Below are positions 23,288 to 25,746 of a stretch of DNA of 25,746 bases, in pieces (position 1 is the stretch's first letter; every line of letters begins with the position of its first letter). The stretch spans positions 1 to 25,746 of the forward strand of contig CANHKJ010000008.1 in NCBI GenBank assembly GCA_947460915.1, in the 5' to 3' direction. The notes under the pieces were generated by a model that was not told the DNA's origin, did not search any database, and worked only from the letters and a program-made list of their open reading frames with translations. The translations under genes were made by a program, and so were the position numbers. Source of the stretch: Verrucomicrobiia bacterium. GTDB lineage: Bacteria > Verrucomicrobiota > Verrucomicrobiia > Verrucomicrobiales > Akkermansiaceae.

Positions 23288-25746
23288 ATGAAATTTTTCC
23301 CTTTTCCACTTCTGCTAGCCAGCTCGCTGCTCTTTGTTTCCTGTCAAAAGACCAAGGAAACGACTGCCACTGCTCCAGGTGACAGTGCCGCGTCAGAAGC
23401 CAGCAGCAAGCCTGCTTTTGCACTCCCTGAAGTCGTTTCCTTCAACGAACACATCCAGCCGATTTTCGCTGATACCTGTTATCACTGCCACGGCCCCGAT
23501 TCCGGCACCCGCGAACCAAAGAAAGAACCGCTGCGTCTCGACGGCGAAAAATACGCCTTTGCCCCACGCGAGGATGGCAAACCAGTAATCAAGCCCGGTG
23601 ACCCTGCTGGCTCTTCGATGATTCAGCTCATCAAAGAAAAAGACCCCGACGTTCGCATGCCTCCACCCGAGGCGCACAAGGAGATCAGAGCCGAGCAGCT
23701 CGCACTGCTCGAAAAATGGATCGAGCAAGGTGCGAAGTACGAAGAACACTGGGCCTTCATCGCTCCCAAAAAAGTCACGCCACCGACTGTGAAAAAAGCC
23801 GACTGGGCGAAGAATCCCATCGACTCGTTTATTCTAGCAAAAGTTGAGGAAAACAAATTCGCTCCGAATGAAGTGGAAAATCCTCGTCGTCTCTATCGCC
23901 GATTGAGTTATGACCTAACCGGCCTGCCTCCCTCGAAAGAAGCAGTCGATGCTTTCGAAAAAGCCTTCACTGCCAATGCAGATGAAGCAATGAACAAAGC
24001 CGCCGATGATCTGTTAGCCTCTGTTCAAAGCGCAGAGCACTTTGGCCGTCAGTGGCTCGACGCAGCACGCTACGCCGATACTCACGGCATTCACATCGAT
24101 AACTACCGCTCGATCTGGCCGTATCGCGATTGGGTCATCAATGCGTTTCAGCAAAACATGCCTTGGGATCAATTCACCATCGAGCAATTCGGCGGCGATC
24201 TCATGCCCGATGCCTCGCTTGATCAAATTGTCGCCACCGGATTTCATCGCTGCCTCCCCACTACCGGTGAAGGCGGTGCGATCGCCGAAGAATACGATGC
24301 AATCTACGCCAACGACCGCGTATCCACCACCACCGCCGTATGGCTCGGCATCACCGCACAGTGCGCGGCCTGTCACGATCATAAATTTGACCCCGTAAGC
24401 ATGAAGGAGTTTTACCAACTCAGCGCCTTCTTTCGCAATACCCCGATGTCCGCCCTCGATGGCAACAATGGTGAGCATCCGCCTAACATTTTTGTCCCAC
24501 GCCGGGAAGACCGCCCACGCATGGCCGCCATCGAGCAAGAACTCAAAGGCGTCGAAAAAAATCTCGCAGATCGTGCAGCCAACGCCAAAGCCGATTTCGA
24601 TCAATGGCTCGCCGCGCAAGTTCCCGCTTCAGGCGATGTCGCAGATCCCGCGCTCGTTCTTCACCTTCCACTCGATGAATCAGATGGCCCACTGCGTGGC
24701 ACAGTCAATGGCCAACCCTACGAGTATGCCCAAGCATTTCAACGTCGCGATACCCCTACGGGCAAGGCTCTGCAAGCCGATGCGCAGGTCATAAACGTCG
24801 GCGATGTCGCCAACTTCAAGCGCACAGATTCCTTCACCTACTCGACATTTGTTTTTATCGAAGGGGCTCCCAATGGGGCCGTCTTTGCCCGCATGAATCA
24901 TGCCGAAAACTATCGCGGATGGGATTTCTGGTTGGAGGCCGGAAAACCCGCCATCCATGTCATTGACACATGGCAAGACAAGGCCAGCAAAATTGTCGCA
25001 GACGAGACGCTCAAGCCGGGCACCTGGCATCATGTCGCCATCAGCTTCGATGGCAACAAGCCTTCGGCTCAGACTCTGGCCATTTACATCAATGGCAAAC
25101 TCGCCAAACATAGCGTCACTGCCGGCACTGTTGGCGACATGATCCAGACCAACGTGCCCTTCACCATCGGCTCACGCACCGGTGGCAGCAACATCATTGG
25201 CAACACGGCCATCCAAGATCTACGCATCTACCAACGCTTGCTCAATGCCGAGGAGATCGCCGCATTGTCCCAACGCATGCCTCTGCAAAACATCCTCGCC
25301 ATTCCGGCTGAGCAACGCACACCCGCACAAAATGATGCCTTACTGAAAAATTTCCTCGCAGTGCACGATCCCGTGAGCAAGAAACATCGCGAGTCACTTA
25401 CTGCGCTCAAAGCCGAGCATGAGCAACTCAAAGCACGCGGCGCTGTCTCGCTAGTGATGCAAGAGAAAGCAGAGGAGCCATTCGCTCACGTGCTCGAGCG
25501 CGGAAGTTACGCCTCCAAATCCGAAAAAGTTGGCGTCGGTGTGCCTGCCGTCCTGCCACCGATGGCCGCTGATCTTCCGAAAAACCGACTCGGCCTTGCC
25601 AAGTGGTTGATGGATCCGAAAAATCCCCTACCAGCTCGCGTCACCGTCAACCGACTTTGGGGTTACATTTTCGGCACCGGCATCGTCGAAACCGTCGAAG
25701 ACTTCGGCATCATGGGCGCACGCCCTAGCCATCCGCAATTGCTCGA
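23288..25746 (+). CDS. PSD1-type cytochrome c lipoprotein (PSCyt1, DUF1549, LamG-like, DUF1553), C-terminus beyond the window
   Basis: An open frame of 819 full codons from the ATG at 23288 runs off the window end. The signal peptide has a lipobox-like FVSC, so Cys19 is probably lipidated. Residues about 50-150 form a planctomycete-type cytochrome domain with CYHCH (heme-binding CxxCH) and MPPPEAHKEI. DUF1549, about 175-395, includes HFGRQWLDAARYAD, a block ending TTAVWLGITAQCAACHDHKFDP with a second CxxCH. A LamG/concanavalin-like insert spans about 450-660 (LVLHLPLDESDG, TWHHVAISFDG, IQDLRIYQRLLNAEE). A DUF1553 domain begins near 763 (NRLGLAKWLMDPKNPLPARVTVNRLW) and is cut off. These proteins are abundant in Planctomycetes and Verrucomicrobia, often with sulfatases, and are thought to act in electron transfer tied to polysaccharide breakdown. 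The exact role is unknown. Confidence 0.92.
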   Translation, partial: MKFFPFPLLLASSLLFVSCQKTKETTATAPGDSAASEASSKPAFALPEVVSFNEHIQPIFADTCYHCHGPDSGTREPKKEPLRLDGEKYAFAPREDGKPVIKPGDPAGSSMIQLIKEKDPDVRMPPPEAHKEIRAEQLALLEKWIEQGAKYEEHWAFIAPKKVTPPTVKKADWAKNPIDSFILAKVEENKFAPNEVENPRRLYRRLSYDLTGLPPSKEAVDAFEKAFTANADEAMNKAADDLLASVQSAEHFGRQWLDAARYADTHGIHIDNYRSIWPYRDWVINAFQQNMPWDQFTIEQFGGDLMPDASLDQIVATGFHRCLPTTGEGGAIAEEYDAIYANDRVSTTTAVWLGITAQCAACHDHKFDPVSMKEFYQLSAFFRNTPMSALDGNNGEHPPNIFVPRREDRPRMAAIEQELKGVEKNLADRAANAKADFDQWLAAQVPASGDVADPALVLHLPLDESDGPLRGTVNGQPYEYAQAFQRRDTPTGKALQADAQVINVGDVANFKRTDSFTYSTFVFIEGAPNGAVFARMNHAENYRGWDFWLEAGKPAIHVIDTWQDKASKIVADETLKPGTWHHVAISFDGNKPSAQTLAIYINGKLAKHSVTAGTVGDMIQTNVPFTIGSRTGGSNIIGNTAIQDLRIYQRLLNAEEIAALSQRMPLQNILAIPAEQRTPAQNDALLKNFLAVHDPVSKKHRESLTALKAEHEQLKARGAVSLVMQEKAEEPFAHVLERGSYASKSEKVGVGVPAVLPPMAADLPKNRLGLAKWLMDPKNPLPARVTVNRLWGYIFGTGIVETVEDFGIMGARPSHPQLL

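Overview
The window most likely comes from a chromosome of the Verrucomicrobiota (PVC superphylum). This is inferred from gene content: a PSD1-type cytochrome lipoprotein (CxxCH, DUF1549, LamG-like, DUF1553), a PEP-CTERM-like tail on a secreted protease, a subtilase ending in the D-x-D-G-x-S-N-x-x-E-F-A-T-G type C-terminal region common in secreted verrucomicrobial proteins, an M56/BlaI pair and a DUF6600 lipoprotein. No rRNA or tRNA gene was recognised, so the taxonomy is not proven.

Layout. 1-3865 (+): a Gln/Ala/Glu-rich DUF6600 lipoprotein, then ribBA for riboflavin synthesis. 3917-4618: a REP-associated tyrosine transposase (RAYT) gene on the minus strand, with imperfect hairpin repeats on both sides. 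4678-6141: a secreted DUF1460 amidase-like protein (+) converging on a SnoaL/NTF2-like protein (-). 6255-9527 (+): a tight three-gene hexonate cassette (zinc dehydrogenase, SDR, GntP permease) that matches idnD-idnO-idnT in content and lacks a gluconate kinase.

20394 down to 9819 (-): seven genes in one direction. In transcription order they are a BlaI-type repressor, an M56 (BlaR1-like) membrane metalloprotease, a VTC-domain polyphosphate-polymerase-like protein, a DUF4956 membrane protein, an OprO/OprP-like porin, a secreted CotH-family kinase-like protein and a large secreted subtilisin. The part from roughly 13.4 to 20.9 kb is visibly lower in GC than its flanks. It is the most interesting part of the window: a possible signal-controlled envelope system linking polyphosphate-type chemistry, phosphate transport, extracellular phosphotransfer and proteolysis. 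That function is inferred and not shown.

20900-25746 (+): a periplasmic SMP-30/gluconolactonase overlapping by ATGA with a trypsin-like protease bearing a PEP-CTERM-like tail, a DUF2721 membrane protein, and a PSD1 cytochrome lipoprotein that runs off the window end. The lactonase could supply aldonate to the GntP cassette, but the two are separated by the minus-strand cluster.
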